Source: Rhizobium sp. Q54 (GTDB lineage: Bacteria; Pseudomonadota; Alphaproteobacteria; UBA2966; CAIVPW01). Taken from it: a DNA stretch of 64,000 nucleotides. Position numbers and translations under genes: made by a program. Positions 1 through 8,069 of the stretch are shown one piece after another. The notes beneath the pieces are model-generated. The model did not search any database and was not told the origin of the DNA. It worked only from the letters and a program-made list of their open reading frames with translations. The DNA is taken from NCBI GenBank assembly GCA_945947575.1, contig CAMEYM010000004.1:1-64000 (forward strand), read 5' to 3'. Position 1 is the first letter of the stretch; each line of letters opens with the position of its first letter.

Positions 1-480
1 CGGCTGTTCACGCCGCTCTTCACCGCGACGCTCATCGTGTTCCTCGGTGCGATGGTGTGGACCGGCGGCCTCGATCTCGATCGCGACGTCCTGATCGTGT
101 TCGACGGCTTGCTGGCGTTGGTGCTGGCGCTGTTCCTCTACACCATCTCGGCGCGCGATCCCGAAGCGCCGCGCGGTCCGTTCGACTTCGTGCTGGTGGT
201 GTTGCTGATTAGCGCGCTCCTCGCCGACGCCGTAGCCCTTGCCGCCATCGCCGCGCGCATCTCGGAGTTCGGTTTCACTCCGAACCGCGTCGGCGGCCTC
301 GGCTTCAACCTCGTCCTGCTCGTCAACCTCGCGTGGTCGGCGTGGCTCTATGTGGAGTTCGTGCGCGGCCGGCGCTCGTTCGCTGCCGTCGAGCGCTGGC
401 AGACCGCCTACCTGCCGGTCTACGCGGCCTGGGCCGCCGTCGTCGTCGTCGTGTTCCCGCCGGCGTTCGGGTTCGCGTGA
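1..480 (+). CDS. C-terminal part of a multi-spanning membrane protein (5' truncated)
   Basis: The reading frame is open from the first base, so the true start lies outside the window. The visible 159 residues hold about four hydrophobic segments separated by short charged loops, and a short loop reading EFGFTPNR before the third segment. Loops of this kind occur in large DUF4153/DUF4173-type bacterial membrane proteins, but this resemblance is from memory and weak. The gene runs convergently towards the SET-domain gene, with 42 bases between the stops. Role unknown. Confidence 0.6.
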   Translation, partial: RLFTPLFTATLIVFLGAMVWTGGLDLDRDVLIVFDGLLALVLALFLYTISARDPEAPRGPFDFVLVVLLISALLADAVALAAIAARISEFGFTPNRVGGLGFNLVLLVNLAWSAWLYVEFVRGRRSFAAVERWQTAYLPVYAAWAAVVVVVFPPAFGFA

Positions 481-522
481 TGCACGTCGGCAATCCCAAT
501 CGCTGGGTGCCGGTTTCGCGTT

Positions 523-969
523 CTAGCCGAACTTGCTGTGCAGGAACGGCGACAGCAAGGGGCCGATAGCCGCGCGCTGCGCCATATCCAGGTGACGGAA
601 GCCGCGCACGGTGCCCGGGCAGTGGGCGGCGCCGCAGTTGCACGCGAACGGCGACGCCATGTCCCATTCGGTGGTCAGGTAGTTGTAGGTGATCTCCTCG
701 CCAGCGCAGACCGTCCGGAGAGTCGTGAGTTCCCACGTCGCGAAGTCGATGGCGCTGTTTGGCGCGCAAGCATGGTTCAGGTAGGCCCAGGTGGCGCCGT
801 CCCCGCTGATGTGGTCGTTCGCGCCGCGCTGGATGGTATAGGTCCCGGGCGCCCGCAGCCGCGGCCCCTGGATGCGCAGGATGGGCTCGCCAGGCCCGAT
901 TTCGTCCACGCAGACGACGGAATTGCCGCGCGCGCCCGCAGCGGCGGTGATCTTGCCCGACAGTTGCAT
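523..969 (-). CDS. small SET-domain protein (putative protein-lysine methyltransferase)
   Basis: The 148-residue protein is essentially a bare SET domain. The NHxCxPN-type motif is at residues 65-71 (NHACAPN). The GEEITYNY motif that forms part of the SAM/lysine pocket is at 90-97. A post-SET cysteine cluster follows (C110, C112, C117), likely binding zinc with one more ligand. Family knowledge: such stand-alone bacterial SET proteins use SAM to methylate lysines, and their substrates are mostly unknown. ATG at 969 is preceded by a GGGGGA ribosome site at good spacing. No partner gene is adjacent, so the target cannot be inferred. Confidence 0.8.
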   Translation of the reverse strand: MQLSGKITAAAGARGNSVVCVDEIGPGEPILRIQGPRLRAPGTYTIQRGANDHISGDGATWAYLNHACAPNSAIDFATWELTTLRTVCAGEEITYNYLTTEWDMASPFACNCGAAHCPGTVRGFRHLDMAQRAAIGPLLSPFLHSKFG

Positions 970-1130
970 CTGATCCCCCGCCGCCCACTAGGCCAGTCGC
1001 CCGAGCCGCCAGCAAGGCCGGCCGTCACGTTTTCTGCTGGCCACCGGTCGCACCGCGAACGAAGTAGGGGACCTGCCCGATGGCATGGCGCCACCGATTG
1101 CGTGAGCGTGGCGGCGGAGAATGCAGAACA

Positions 1131-1928
1131 ATGACTGACGACATCGCCCTTCGCCGCGCGCCGATGGAGATCACCGGCGCCCAGAATCCTTCCCTTCGCA
1201 ATCGCCTCCGCAGCTACGTCCGTCGCAGTCCGCGCCTGCGCGCCGTCTGGGATGCGGTCAAGTACGCGCGCGCCGCCCAAGGTGGGCGCGCCGCCGAATG
1301 CCCGGTATGCGGGGCGACGTCCCGGTTCCTCGCCTTCGGCTTCCGCGCCAACGCGCTGTGCCCGAAGTGCTCGTCCCTTGAGCGGCACCGCGTCCTGACG
1401 CTGGCGATCGAGCGCCTGGGGCTGATTCCGCCCGGCTCGGAAGTGCTGCACTTCGCGCCCGAGGAGCCCGTCACCCATTGCATGCGGCGCCTGCACCTCA
1501 GCAGCTACGTCACCGCCGACATCACGCCGGGCCGCGCGGCGCGGGTCCTCAATATCGAGCAGATTGCGCTGCCCGATGCGTCGGTGGACGTGATCGTCTG
1601 CCTGCACGTGCTCGAACACGTCAACGACGCCCGCGCCCTCGCCGAAATGCACCGCGTGCTGCGCCCCCACGGCCGCGCCCTGTTGATGGTGCCGATCGTC
1701 GAAGGGTGGGGAACCACCTACGAGAATGCCGAGGCAGCCCGCACGGTCGCCGGCCGCATCCAGCACTTCGGCCAGCACGACCACATCCGCGTCTACGGCC
1801 GCGACCTGCGCGACCGTATCCGCGCGGCGGGGTTCGAACTCGCCACCTACACGGGCAGCGGCGCCGATACGGTGCGGTATTCGCTGCTGGGCGGCGAGAC
1901 GGTGTTCGTCGCTACCAAGCCTGCTTGA
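1131..1928 (+). CDS. class I SAM-dependent methyltransferase with N-terminal zinc ribbon
   Basis: 265 residues. A zinc-ribbon-like knuckle (CPVC at 57-60 and CPKC at 77-80) precedes a Rossmann methyltransferase domain. The domain contains a degenerate motif I (EVLHFAPEE) and the strand DVIVCLHVLEHV followed by MHRVLRPHGR, which is typical of UbiE/Methyltransf_11 enzymes. The ATG at 1131 is chosen over an upstream in-frame ATG (1080) because a GGAG lies before it and the extra 17 residues are unlike a domain. Substrate unknown; surface-sugar or lipid tailoring enzymes often look like this. Confidence 0.8.
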   Translation: MTDDIALRRAPMEITGAQNPSLRNRLRSYVRRSPRLRAVWDAVKYARAAQGGRAAECPVCGATSRFLAFGFRANALCPKCSSLERHRVLTLAIERLGLIPPGSEVLHFAPEEPVTHCMRRLHLSSYVTADITPGRAARVLNIEQIALPDASVDVIVCLHVLEHVNDARALAEMHRVLRPHGRALLMVPIVEGWGTTYENAEAARTVAGRIQHFGQHDHIRVYGRDLRDRIRAAGFELATYTGSGADTVRYSLLGGETVFVATKPA

Positions 1929-1970
1929 ACCTCGCGCGGTCGGCCGTAGAAGCTCGCGCCGAAGGCGCGG

Positions 1971-2072
1971 TCACCCGAAGAAAAACGAGGGGTCGAGCAG
2001 CAGTAGCAGCACCGCCGCGTACATCAGGCACAGCACCAGGGCGTACGCGAACTCTTTCAGGACCGGCGGCAT
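1971..2072 (-). CDS. 33-residue single-pass membrane protein
   Basis: A short frame of 33 codons starts at ATG 2072 behind a GGGGGA ribosome site (7 bases gap). It encodes a charged N-terminus (KE), a run of about 18 strongly hydrophobic residues (ALVLCLMYAAVLLLLL), then DPSFFFG and the stop. The hydrophobic pattern, the ribosome site and the position in an otherwise empty 370-base gap support it. There is no known family and no function can be given. It stands divergent from the next gene. Confidence 0.45.
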   Translation of the reverse strand: MPPVLKEFAYALVLCLMYAAVLLLLLDPSFFFG

Positions 2073-2295
2073 CGTTCAGTTCCCCCGCGTTGCCAAGCGA
2101 AAGGGTATCAACCCTGTGAAGGAATCATATGGCTCTGTAACCGGCGACCGCTCCGTGCATTCGTGAACGGCGCGCACAACCGCCCCAATCTGCGCAGACT
2201 GCCTGCGCTCACTACCGTGAGTAGAGTGATTGCCGGTCGCTGCACGCGCGGCGCGGCCTTGTCACTGCAGCGTAACCGTGGCTCTGATAACGCCA

Positions 2296-2853
2296 ATGTA
2301 CGTTGCCTGGGCCGCCTTCCTGTTCGTGCTCGCGTCAGCCGCCGTGCTGACGTACGCAGCATTCCGCTACAAGCAGATTCTCAGTGTCACCGGCTACTTC
2401 ATCAAAGCCGCGACGGTGTACATCCTCGTCGGTGAGGAAGACGCGCGCCTCGCCGCCGTCGCCGCCGGCAAGGGCGCCACGCTCAAGGATCGCCAGCGCA
2501 TGAAGGAATTCGTCGCGACGCTGTCCGGGTCCTTCCGCAATCAGAAGGGCAAGCGCTGGGACAAGCAGATCGAGCGCTCCAACCATCTGACCAAGGAGCT
2601 CGACAAGGGCGGCACGCTCTCGCAGGAAGCCTTCGAGGCGCGCGAAGCTCTGCGCCTGCGCAACGAGGTCTACCTGCGTGCGCTCAAGTCGGGCGACGCC
2701 GGCGTGTTCCTGCGCCGCTATCCGCAACTGTTCGGTCGCGAGGCCGAGAAGGCGATGTCCACGGGCGAGTATCCGGACGCGATCGCCGAAGACATCGTCG
2801 CGGACGCCCAGGCGGACGCCAAGCCCGCCCGCCGCCCCGCCGCCGGCGCCTAA
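2296..2853 (+). CDS. membrane-anchored protein of unknown function
   Basis: About 185 residues: one N-terminal transmembrane helix (YVAWAAFLFVLASAAVLTY), then a soluble, charged, mostly helical domain containing a basic stretch around RNQKGKRWDKQIER and a C-terminal alanine/proline tail. I do not recognise a family. The start is uncertain: GTG 2278 and TTG 2230 are in frame upstream, and ATG 2296 is chosen because the helix begins there. A strong terminator follows the gene. Confidence 0.6.
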   Translation: MYVAWAAFLFVLASAAVLTYAAFRYKQILSVTGYFIKAATVYILVGEEDARLAAVAAGKGATLKDRQRMKEFVATLSGSFRNQKGKRWDKQIERSNHLTKELDKGGTLSQEAFEAREALRLRNEVYLRALKSGDAGVFLRRYPQLFGREAEKAMSTGEYPDAIAEDIVADAQADAKPARRPAAGA

Positions 2854-2878
2854 GTCCCTGCTCCAGGCTGTTTTTTCG

Positions 2879-2918
2879 ATGGCCGCTGCCTTCCGGGGCG
2901 CGGCCATTTTGCTTTTTC
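2879..2918 (+). terminator. rho-independent terminator
   Basis: ATGGCCGC (2879-2886) pairs perfectly with GCGGCCAT (2900-2907), giving an 8-bp stem with a 13-base loop, followed by a T-rich tail to 2918. It ends the transcript of the membrane-anchored protein gene and separates it from pqqA. Confidence 0.75.
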
Positions 2919-3044
2919 CTATGGCTGGCTTCGGGCCCTCGCGCAATCGTCCCGATAGATTGGTTCTGTGCAGGGGCCGGTGCATGCTCCTCCCACGTTC
3001 GCGGCTCGCAGTGTGCGGCGCCGCCCCAACCAAGGGAGACGACC

Positions 3045-3122
3045 ATGGCCTGGAAGACCCCGAAGATCACCGTCATCAGCGTCGGCATGGAAATCAACTG
3101 CTACGCCTGCGCCGAGCTCTAA
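3045..3122 (+). CDS. pqqA: coenzyme PQQ precursor peptide PqqA
   Basis: A 25-residue peptide. Residues 16-20 read EINCY, which has the glutamate and tyrosine spaced E-x3-Y as in PqqA, preceded by the family-like VGM. PqqE crosslinks these two side chains with help from PqqD, and they become the carbon skeleton of pyrroloquinoline quinone. The ATG has a strong AAGGGAG ribosome site at 3031-3037. No pqqBCDE gene follows. Instead a 14-bp hairpin sits 34 bases downstream, so this is a lone pqqA with its own transcript. Extra copies of pqqA away from the operon are known in other bacteria. Confidence 0.85.
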   Translation: MAWKTPKITVISVGMEINCYACAEL

Positions 3123-3156
3123 GCTCTCTGGCAGAGCGGCGGGCAACCGCCGCGTA

Positions 3157-3191
3157 GTGCAAAGCCCCGGGCCACCCCCGGGGTTTTGCAC
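3157..3191 (+). terminator. strong hairpin after pqqA
   Basis: The 14-base arms 3157-3170 and 3178-3191 pair along their full length with one G-U pair, enclosing the 7-base loop GCCACCC. The arm itself carries TTTT but no long T tail follows, so it could act as terminator, transcript stabiliser or attenuator. It lies between pqqA and the unrelated Sel1 gene. Confidence 0.65.
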
Positions 3192-3242
3192 GTCTGGGGG
3201 GGCTGGCTTGCACGGCGCGGCGGCCCGGCTCATCCTCGGCGC

Positions 3243-3854
3243 ATGGCTCGGCCCATGCTGCGCGCCCTTCTTCGCCCCTTGGTTGCGGCCGCCGTCATGG
3301 CCGCAGCGCCGGCAGCCGCCGCCGACTTCGACGCCGGCATGAACGCGGCCCGCCAAGGCGACTTTGCCACTGCCTTCCGCGAATGGAAGCCGCTCGCCGA
3401 TGCCGGGCACGCCCGCGCCCAGGTCAATCTCGGCGAGATGTACGAGACCGGCATGCACGTCGACTTCGACCTGGTCGAGGCGGCCCGCCTGTTCCGCAGC
3501 GCGGCCGAAAGCGGCCTCGCCCTCGGCCAGCTGCGCTACGCGATGGCGCTGCAAAAAGGCGAGGGCGTGCCAAAGGACAAGGCCGCCGCGATGGACTGGC
3601 TCGTGAAGGCCGCCGAACAGCACAACCCCCAGGCCCTCTACGAAATTGGCTACGCCTACCACGAGGGCGAGGGCGTCGACGCCAACCCGGCCGAGGCGAT
3701 GAAGTGGTTCATCATCGCCGACGAGTACGGCTACGAAGAGGCCTACTACGCCGGCACCTACGTCGCCGATCGCATGACCAACGAGCAGGTCATCGCGGCG
3801 AGCCAGGCGGCCATGGATTGGATGGCCAAGCACCCGCGCCCGGAGACGCGCTAG
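3243..3854 (+). CDS. secreted Sel1-repeat protein
   Basis: 203 residues with an N-terminal signal peptide (LLRPLVAAAVMAAAPAAAA, cleavage near DF). At least three Sel1-like repeats follow, recognisable as A-x2-G-x-A-x2-L-G-x2-Y-x2-G-x-G-V blocks such as YEIGYAYHEGEGV. Sel1 repeats form alpha-solenoids that bind proteins, here probably in the periplasm. The ATG at 3243 is chosen because the signal peptide begins there; ATG 3255 is an alternative. Its stop codon overlaps the stop of the convergent gene by four bases. Confidence 0.8.
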   Translation: MARPMLRALLRPLVAAAVMAAAPAAAADFDAGMNAARQGDFATAFREWKPLADAGHARAQVNLGEMYETGMHVDFDLVEAARLFRSAAESGLALGQLRYAMALQKGEGVPKDKAAAMDWLVKAAEQHNPQALYEIGYAYHEGEGVDANPAEAMKWFIIADEYGYEEAYYAGTYVADRMTNEQVIAASQAAMDWMAKHPRPETR

Positions 3855-4414
3855 CGCGCCAGCTTCAGTTTCCCCGAGTCGACCAGGCCCTGCATGATCT
3901 TGGCGAAGCGGCCCTCCTGGCCGCGGCCAGGGTAGGGCACCGCGACCTCGTTCACGACCGGCAGCTTCGCCGCGCGCAGCGGCTCGTTGAGGCCATCGAA
4001 CACCGACTTCTTCACCAGCACGATCTGCTGCGGCTGGATCGCCTTCACTTCCTTGACGCGCTCCGGCGCCTGCCCGCGGATGATCTCGACGCGATCCTCG
4101 TGCTCGCCTTTCGAGATCGATTCGCGCACCGAGTCGATCGTCCAATATCCGTCGGCCTGGAAGCGCTTCAGCCAATGATCCTTGCGGGCCCGCTCGGCGG
4201 CCGTGTCGTCGGTGAAGCCGTCAACGCCGTACAGGAACCGCATGATGTGCAGCCAGAAGCCGTCGTGCGCCTTCACGTCCAGGAAATAGAAGTGGCGGTC
4301 GTCGGCGTAGGGCGGCGACTCCTGGATGAACAGGACGCGCACGTCCTTGGGTCGGTATTTCGCCGCCGCGGCAGCGTACGGCGCGTACGAGTCCTTGCTC
4401 ATGGGCGAAAGCAT
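3851..4414 (-). CDS. conserved protein of unknown function, possibly UDG-fold
   Basis: 187 residues, soluble, no signal peptide. An early strand and loop read VLFIQESPPY followed by FYF, which recalls the GESPP-FFY start of some uracil-DNA-glycosylase-superfamily proteins. The rest is a mix of charged helices and a late strand (QPQQIVLVKKSVFDGL). The UDG relationship is a guess from this motif; no active-site histidine motif is evident. The start could be ATG 4414 or ATG 4402 (MSKDSY). Confidence 0.55.
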   Translation of the reverse strand: MLSPMSKDSYAPYAAAAAKYRPKDVRVLFIQESPPYADDRHFYFLDVKAHDGFWLHIMRFLYGVDGFTDDTAAERARKDHWLKRFQADGYWTIDSVRESISKGEHEDRVEIIRGQAPERVKEVKAIQPQQIVLVKKSVFDGLNEPLRAAKLPVVNEVAVPYPGRGQEGRFAKIMQGLVDSGKLKLAR

Positions 4415-4507
4415 GGTAAATCGCTAGGTGCGGCGCAAGGCTCCTGGCGCCGCCGGGCGCCCGCCCCGCCGCCGGCTGTGCCGGCTCCCTTGCCTAGTGG
4501 GGACGCA

Positions 4508-5560
4508 ATGGAAACGCGTGTCGGCCTGAGCATTTCCCCGCGCGACGTCGGCATCCTCGACAGCATCCCCGAGCCTGTCGTCATCGTCGATCGTCTGCGC
4601 ATGGTGAGCGCCGCCAATGCCGCGGCGGTGCGCGACATCGGTGTCGCCTATGCGGGGCGCGCGCTGGCGCTGTCCTTGCGCCATCCCGCCGCCCTCGCCG
4701 CGGTCGAAGAGGTCCTCGCCAGCGGCCAGACGCACACCATCGAGGTGACGCTGCGCACCCCCACCGCGCACACGTATTCTCTTGTCGTCGCACCGCTGCA
4801 AGGGGCAGCCGGCGCCGTGCTCGTCTTCCACGACGTCACCGGCGAGCGGCGCGCCCAGCAAATGCGTGCCGACTTCATTGCCAACGCCAGCCACGAGCTG
4901 CGCTCGCCACTTGCCGCCCTGGTCGGCTTCATCGAGACCCTGCGCGGTCCGGCGCGCGACGACGCCGCGGCACGCGCGCGCTTTCTCGAGATCATGGCCA
5001 CCGAGGCTGGGCGCATGACCCGACTCATCGAGAACCTCCTGTCGCTGTCCTCGATCGAGGCCGACGAGCACGTCATCCCCCAGGACCGCGTCGACATCGG
5101 CAAGACGCTCGCCTCGGTCGTCGACGGGCTGATGCCCGCCGCGACTGCCAAGGGCATGCGCATTCGCACGGAGATCCTGGTGACGCTGCCGCCGGTGGCC
5201 GGCAACCCCGACCAGCTCGTGCAGGTGTTCCGCAACCTGATCGAGAACGCCATCGCCTACGGCCGCAGCGGCAGCGAGGTGCTGATCGTCGCGCGCCCCA
5301 TCGAGCGCATGCCGGAGGGCACCCGCCCGGGCGTCGCCATCTCGATCCAGGACGAAGGCGAGGGCATCCCGCGCGACCACATCCCGCGCCTCACCGAGCG
5401 CTTCTATCGCGTCGATGCCGCGCGCTCGCGCAAGCTCGGTGGCACTGGACTAGGCCTCGCCATCGTCAAGCACATCCTCAACCGCCACCGCGGCCGCCTG
5501 ACCATCGAGAGCGAACTGGGCCGCGGCAGCCGCTTCACCGTAACGCTCCCCGCGGCCTAG
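4508..5560 (+). CDS. phoR: phosphate regulon sensor histidine kinase PhoR
   Basis: 350 residues. A PAS-like domain (about 12-112) is followed by HisKA with the phospho-acceptor H129 in NASHELRSP, then HATPase with the N box, the DEGEGIP G1 box and GGTGLGLAI. It sits directly upstream of pstSCAB-phoU-phoB, which identifies it as the PhoR that phosphorylates PhoB when PstSCAB/PhoU signal phosphate limitation. Oddity: no transmembrane helix is visible, either before the PAS or in the bases upstream of ATG 4508, so this PhoR looks cytosolic or membrane-attached only through PhoU/Pst. Confidence 0.88.
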   Translation: METRVGLSISPRDVGILDSIPEPVVIVDRLRMVSAANAAAVRDIGVAYAGRALALSLRHPAALAAVEEVLASGQTHTIEVTLRTPTAHTYSLVVAPLQGAAGAVLVFHDVTGERRAQQMRADFIANASHELRSPLAALVGFIETLRGPARDDAAARARFLEIMATEAGRMTRLIENLLSLSSIEADEHVIPQDRVDIGKTLASVVDGLMPAATAKGMRIRTEILVTLPPVAGNPDQLVQVFRNLIENAIAYGRSGSEVLIVARPIERMPEGTRPGVAISIQDEGEGIPRDHIPRLTERFYRVDAARSRKLGGTGLGLAIVKHILNRHRGRLTIESELGRGSRFTVTLPAA

Positions 5561-5598
5561 CACCCCGCGGAAACTGGCTGAGTTCCGGGCGGTTCTCG

Positions 5599-5638
5599 CT
5601 GTCATGGAACCGTAACCGAACTGTCACATAACAGTCTC
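5599..5638 (+). promoter_or_regulatory. Pho box (PhoB binding repeats) upstream of pstS
   Basis: Four 7-base units occur at an exact 11-base period: CTGTCAT (5599-5605), CCGTAAC (5610-5616), CTGTCAC (5621-5627) and the weaker CAGTCTC (5632-5638), each separated by four A-rich bases. This matches the known PhoB direct-repeat design (CTGTCAT plus a 4-base spacer). It lies 67 bases before the pstS start and should make pstSCAB-phoUB phosphate-responsive. Confidence 0.88.
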
Positions 5639-5704
5639 CGGTCAACCATAGCTTCCGCCCGCAGTACCGAATTTCCCTCCCCCTTGGGCATGGAGACATC
5701 ACGA

Positions 5705-6751
5705 ATGCTTCGGAAGACTCTTGTTGCCGCCGCTTGCCTTGCGGTGGCTGCCACGATCGCCACCCCGGCGCTGGCCCGCGATCAGATCCGCGTCGTCGGT
5801 TCCTCGACGGTGTTCCCCTTTGCCACCTTGGTGGCGCAGGCCTTCGGCCGCACGTCCGGCATGAAGACCCCGGTTGTCGAGAGCACCGGCACCGGCGGCG
5901 GCATCCGCCTGTTCTGCGCCGGCATCGGCGACGCCCACCCGGACGTCGTCAACGCTTCGCGCAAGATCACTGCGGCTGAGTTGACCACGTGCAAGACGAA
6001 CGGGGTCACCGAGATCGTCGAGATGAAGATCGGCTTCGACGGCATCGTCGTCGCCAGCGCCCGCGCTGCGGCGCCGATGGCCATTACCGTCCCGCAGCTG
6101 TGGCTGGCGCTGGCCCGCGAGGTCCCGAACGCCCAGGGCGTGCTGGTTGCGAACCCCAACCGTATGTGGTCCGATATCGACCGCGCGTTGCCGAACAAGC
6201 GCATCGAAGTGATGGGCCCGCCGCCGACGTCCGGCACGCGGGATGCCTTCGTGGAGTTGGTCATGACTCCGGGCTGCAACGCTCACCCGGCCATCGTCGC
6301 CCTGCGCGCCGCAGACGCCGCCAAGGCGACCGCTGCTTGCGCTGGCGCCATGCGCGAAGACGGCGCCTGGGTCGATGCCGGCGAGAACGACATCCTGATT
6401 GTGCGTAAGCTCGAGGCCAATCCGGACGCCTTCGGCGTGTTCGGCTACAGCTTCCTCGAGGAGAACGCCGACAAGGTTCAGGGTGCCGCCGTCGCCGGCG
6501 TCAAGCCGACCTTCGAGGACATCGCCTCCGGCAAGTACCCGGTGTCGCGTCCGCTGTACGTCTACGTGAAGAAGCAGCACAACGGCGCCATCGCGCCGGG
6601 CCTCGACAAGTTCGTCACGGAATGGACCGAGGACAAGACGTGGGGCCCGGATGGCTACCTCGCCGACAAGGGCTTCATCCCGCTGCCGACCGCCGAGCGC
6701 ACCACGTCGCGCACCGACGCTCGCGCCATGAAGCTGGTCGCCATCCCGTAA
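5705..6751 (+). CDS. pstS: phosphate ABC transporter substrate-binding protein PstS
   Basis: 348 residues with a signal peptide (LVAAACLAVAATIATPALA). The mature protein begins with the PstS hallmark IRVVGSSTVFPFA, with STGTGGGI and PTSGTRDAF phosphate-contact loops. It binds phosphate in the periplasm and delivers it to PstCA. The ATG at 5705 is chosen over TTG 5684 and ATG 5690 because a GGAGAC ribosome site precedes it at 7 bases and the signal peptide starts there. It is first in the pstSCAB-phoU-phoB run and controlled by the Pho box. Confidence 0.93.
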   Translation: MLRKTLVAAACLAVAATIATPALARDQIRVVGSSTVFPFATLVAQAFGRTSGMKTPVVESTGTGGGIRLFCAGIGDAHPDVVNASRKITAAELTTCKTNGVTEIVEMKIGFDGIVVASARAAAPMAITVPQLWLALAREVPNAQGVLVANPNRMWSDIDRALPNKRIEVMGPPPTSGTRDAFVELVMTPGCNAHPAIVALRAADAAKATAACAGAMREDGAWVDAGENDILIVRKLEANPDAFGVFGYSFLEENADKVQGAAVAGVKPTFEDIASGKYPVSRPLYVYVKKQHNGAIAPGLDKFVTEWTEDKTWGPDGYLADKGFIPLPTAERTTSRTDARAMKLVAIP

Positions 6752-6827
6752 GCCTGCCAGTACGCCTGCCGCGGCGGAGGGGCCCTCGCTCCTCCGCCGC
6801 AACTTTCTCGGCCAAGGAAAGTCAGAG

Positions 6828-8069
6828 ATGAGCGCCACCTTCCTGCTTCTCGTCCTGGCCGCCCTGACCGCGGTCGCGTTCACCTACGGTCGCGCCCGCG
6901 CCATGGCCCTGGCGCCGGCCAAGGCGACCGGTGCCAACAAGCTGCACTCTCTGCCTTCCCAGCACGGCGCCCTCGTCGCGCTGTGGGCGGTCGTCCCCGC
7001 CGGCCTCGCGCTAGTCGCGTGGACCTTGCTCGCGCCTAGCTTCGGCGCCGATTCGGAAGCGTCCCTCGGCTCCTGGCTGCGCGCCGCGCTGATTGTGGCG
7101 GTCGGCGTCGCCGGCATCACCTACGCCACGTCGCGCATCACGCCGGCGTTGCGGGCCCGCAATCACGTAGAGGTCGTGGTCCGCGGCCTGCTCTTCATCG
7201 CTTCCGCGGTGGCGGTGCTCACCACGCTGGGCATCGTGCTGTCGCTCTTGTTCGAATCGCTGCGCTTCTTCGCGCTGGTGCCGCCGCAGGATTTCCTGTT
7301 TGGGCTCACTTGGTCGCCGCAGACCGCCATTCGTGCCGACCAAGTCGGCTCATCGGGTCAGTTCGGCGCCGTGCCGGTGTTCACCGGAACCCTGCTCATC
7401 TCCGCGATCGCCATGGTCGTGGCCGCGCCCATCGGGCTGATGGCCGCCATCTGGATGGCCGAGTACGCCGACGAGCGCGTCCGCACCACCGTCAAGCCGA
7501 TCCTGGAGATTCTCGCCGGCGTTCCGACCGTCGTGTACGGCTTCTTCGCCGCCCTCACCGTGGCGCCGATCATCAAGTCCATCGGTCAATCCATCGGCCT
7601 CGACGTCGCCTCGGAAAGCGCGCTCGCGGCCGGTTCGGTGATCGGCATCATGATCCTGCCCTTCGTCGCGTCGATTTCCGACGACGTCATCCGCGCCGTT
7701 CCGATTGCGCTGCGTCACGGCTCGATGGCGCTCGGCGCCACGAAGTCCGAGACCATCCGCAGGGTGGTCTTCCCGGCGGCACTGCCCGGCATTGTCGGCG
7801 GCCTCCTCCTCGCGGTGTCGCGCGCCATCGGTGAAACCATGATTGTCGTCATGGCCGCCGGCCTCACCGCGCGCCTGTCGGCCAACCCGCTCGACGCGGT
7901 GACGACGGTCACGGTGCAGATCGTCGGCCTGCTCACCGGCGACCAGGAATTCGACTCGGCCAAGACCCTGTCGGCGTTCGCCCTCGGCTTGGTGCTGTTC
8001 TTCGTCACCTTGATCTTGAACGTCATCGCCCTGCAGGTGGTGCGTCGGTACCGGGAGGCATACGACTGA
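6828..8069 (+). CDS. pstC: phosphate ABC transporter permease PstC
   Basis: 413 residues, longer than the roughly 320 of E. coli PstC because of an N-terminal region with two or three extra helices before the MetI-type core. The core contains FTGTLLISAIAMVVAAPIGL and the cytoplasmic coupling loop ALGATKSETIRRVVFPAALPGI. It forms the channel with PstA in the inner membrane. A GGAAAG site precedes ATG 6828. Its stop overlaps the pstA start by one base. Confidence 0.92.
   Translation: MSATFLLLVLAALTAVAFTYGRARAMALAPAKATGANKLHSLPSQHGALVALWAVVPAGLALVAWTLLAPSFGADSEASLGSWLRAALIVAVGVAGITYATSRITPALRARNHVEVVVRGLLFIASAVAVLTTLGIVLSLLFESLRFFALVPPQDFLFGLTWSPQTAIRADQVGSSGQFGAVPVFTGTLLISAIAMVVAAPIGLMAAIWMAEYADERVRTTVKPILEILAGVPTVVYGFFAALTVAPIIKSIGQSIGLDVASESALAAGSVIGIMILPFVASISDDVIRAVPIALRHGSMALGATKSETIRRVVFPAALPGIVGGLLLAVSRAIGETMIVVMAAGLTARLSANPLDAVTTVTVQIVGLLTGDQEFDSAKTLSAFALGLVLFFVTLILNVIALQVVRRYREAYD

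Noticed and set aside
1931-1975. A fifth copy of the palindromic repeat around GCGCCGAAGGCGCG.
   Set aside because: It shares only the short GCCGAAGGC palindrome and lacks the GCTCCGC part, so it is too weak to include.
3383-4507. A long open frame running into phoR from within the Sel1 gene.
   Set aside because: It overlaps the Sel1 gene and the convergent 3851 gene; PhoR similarity begins only after ATG 4508.
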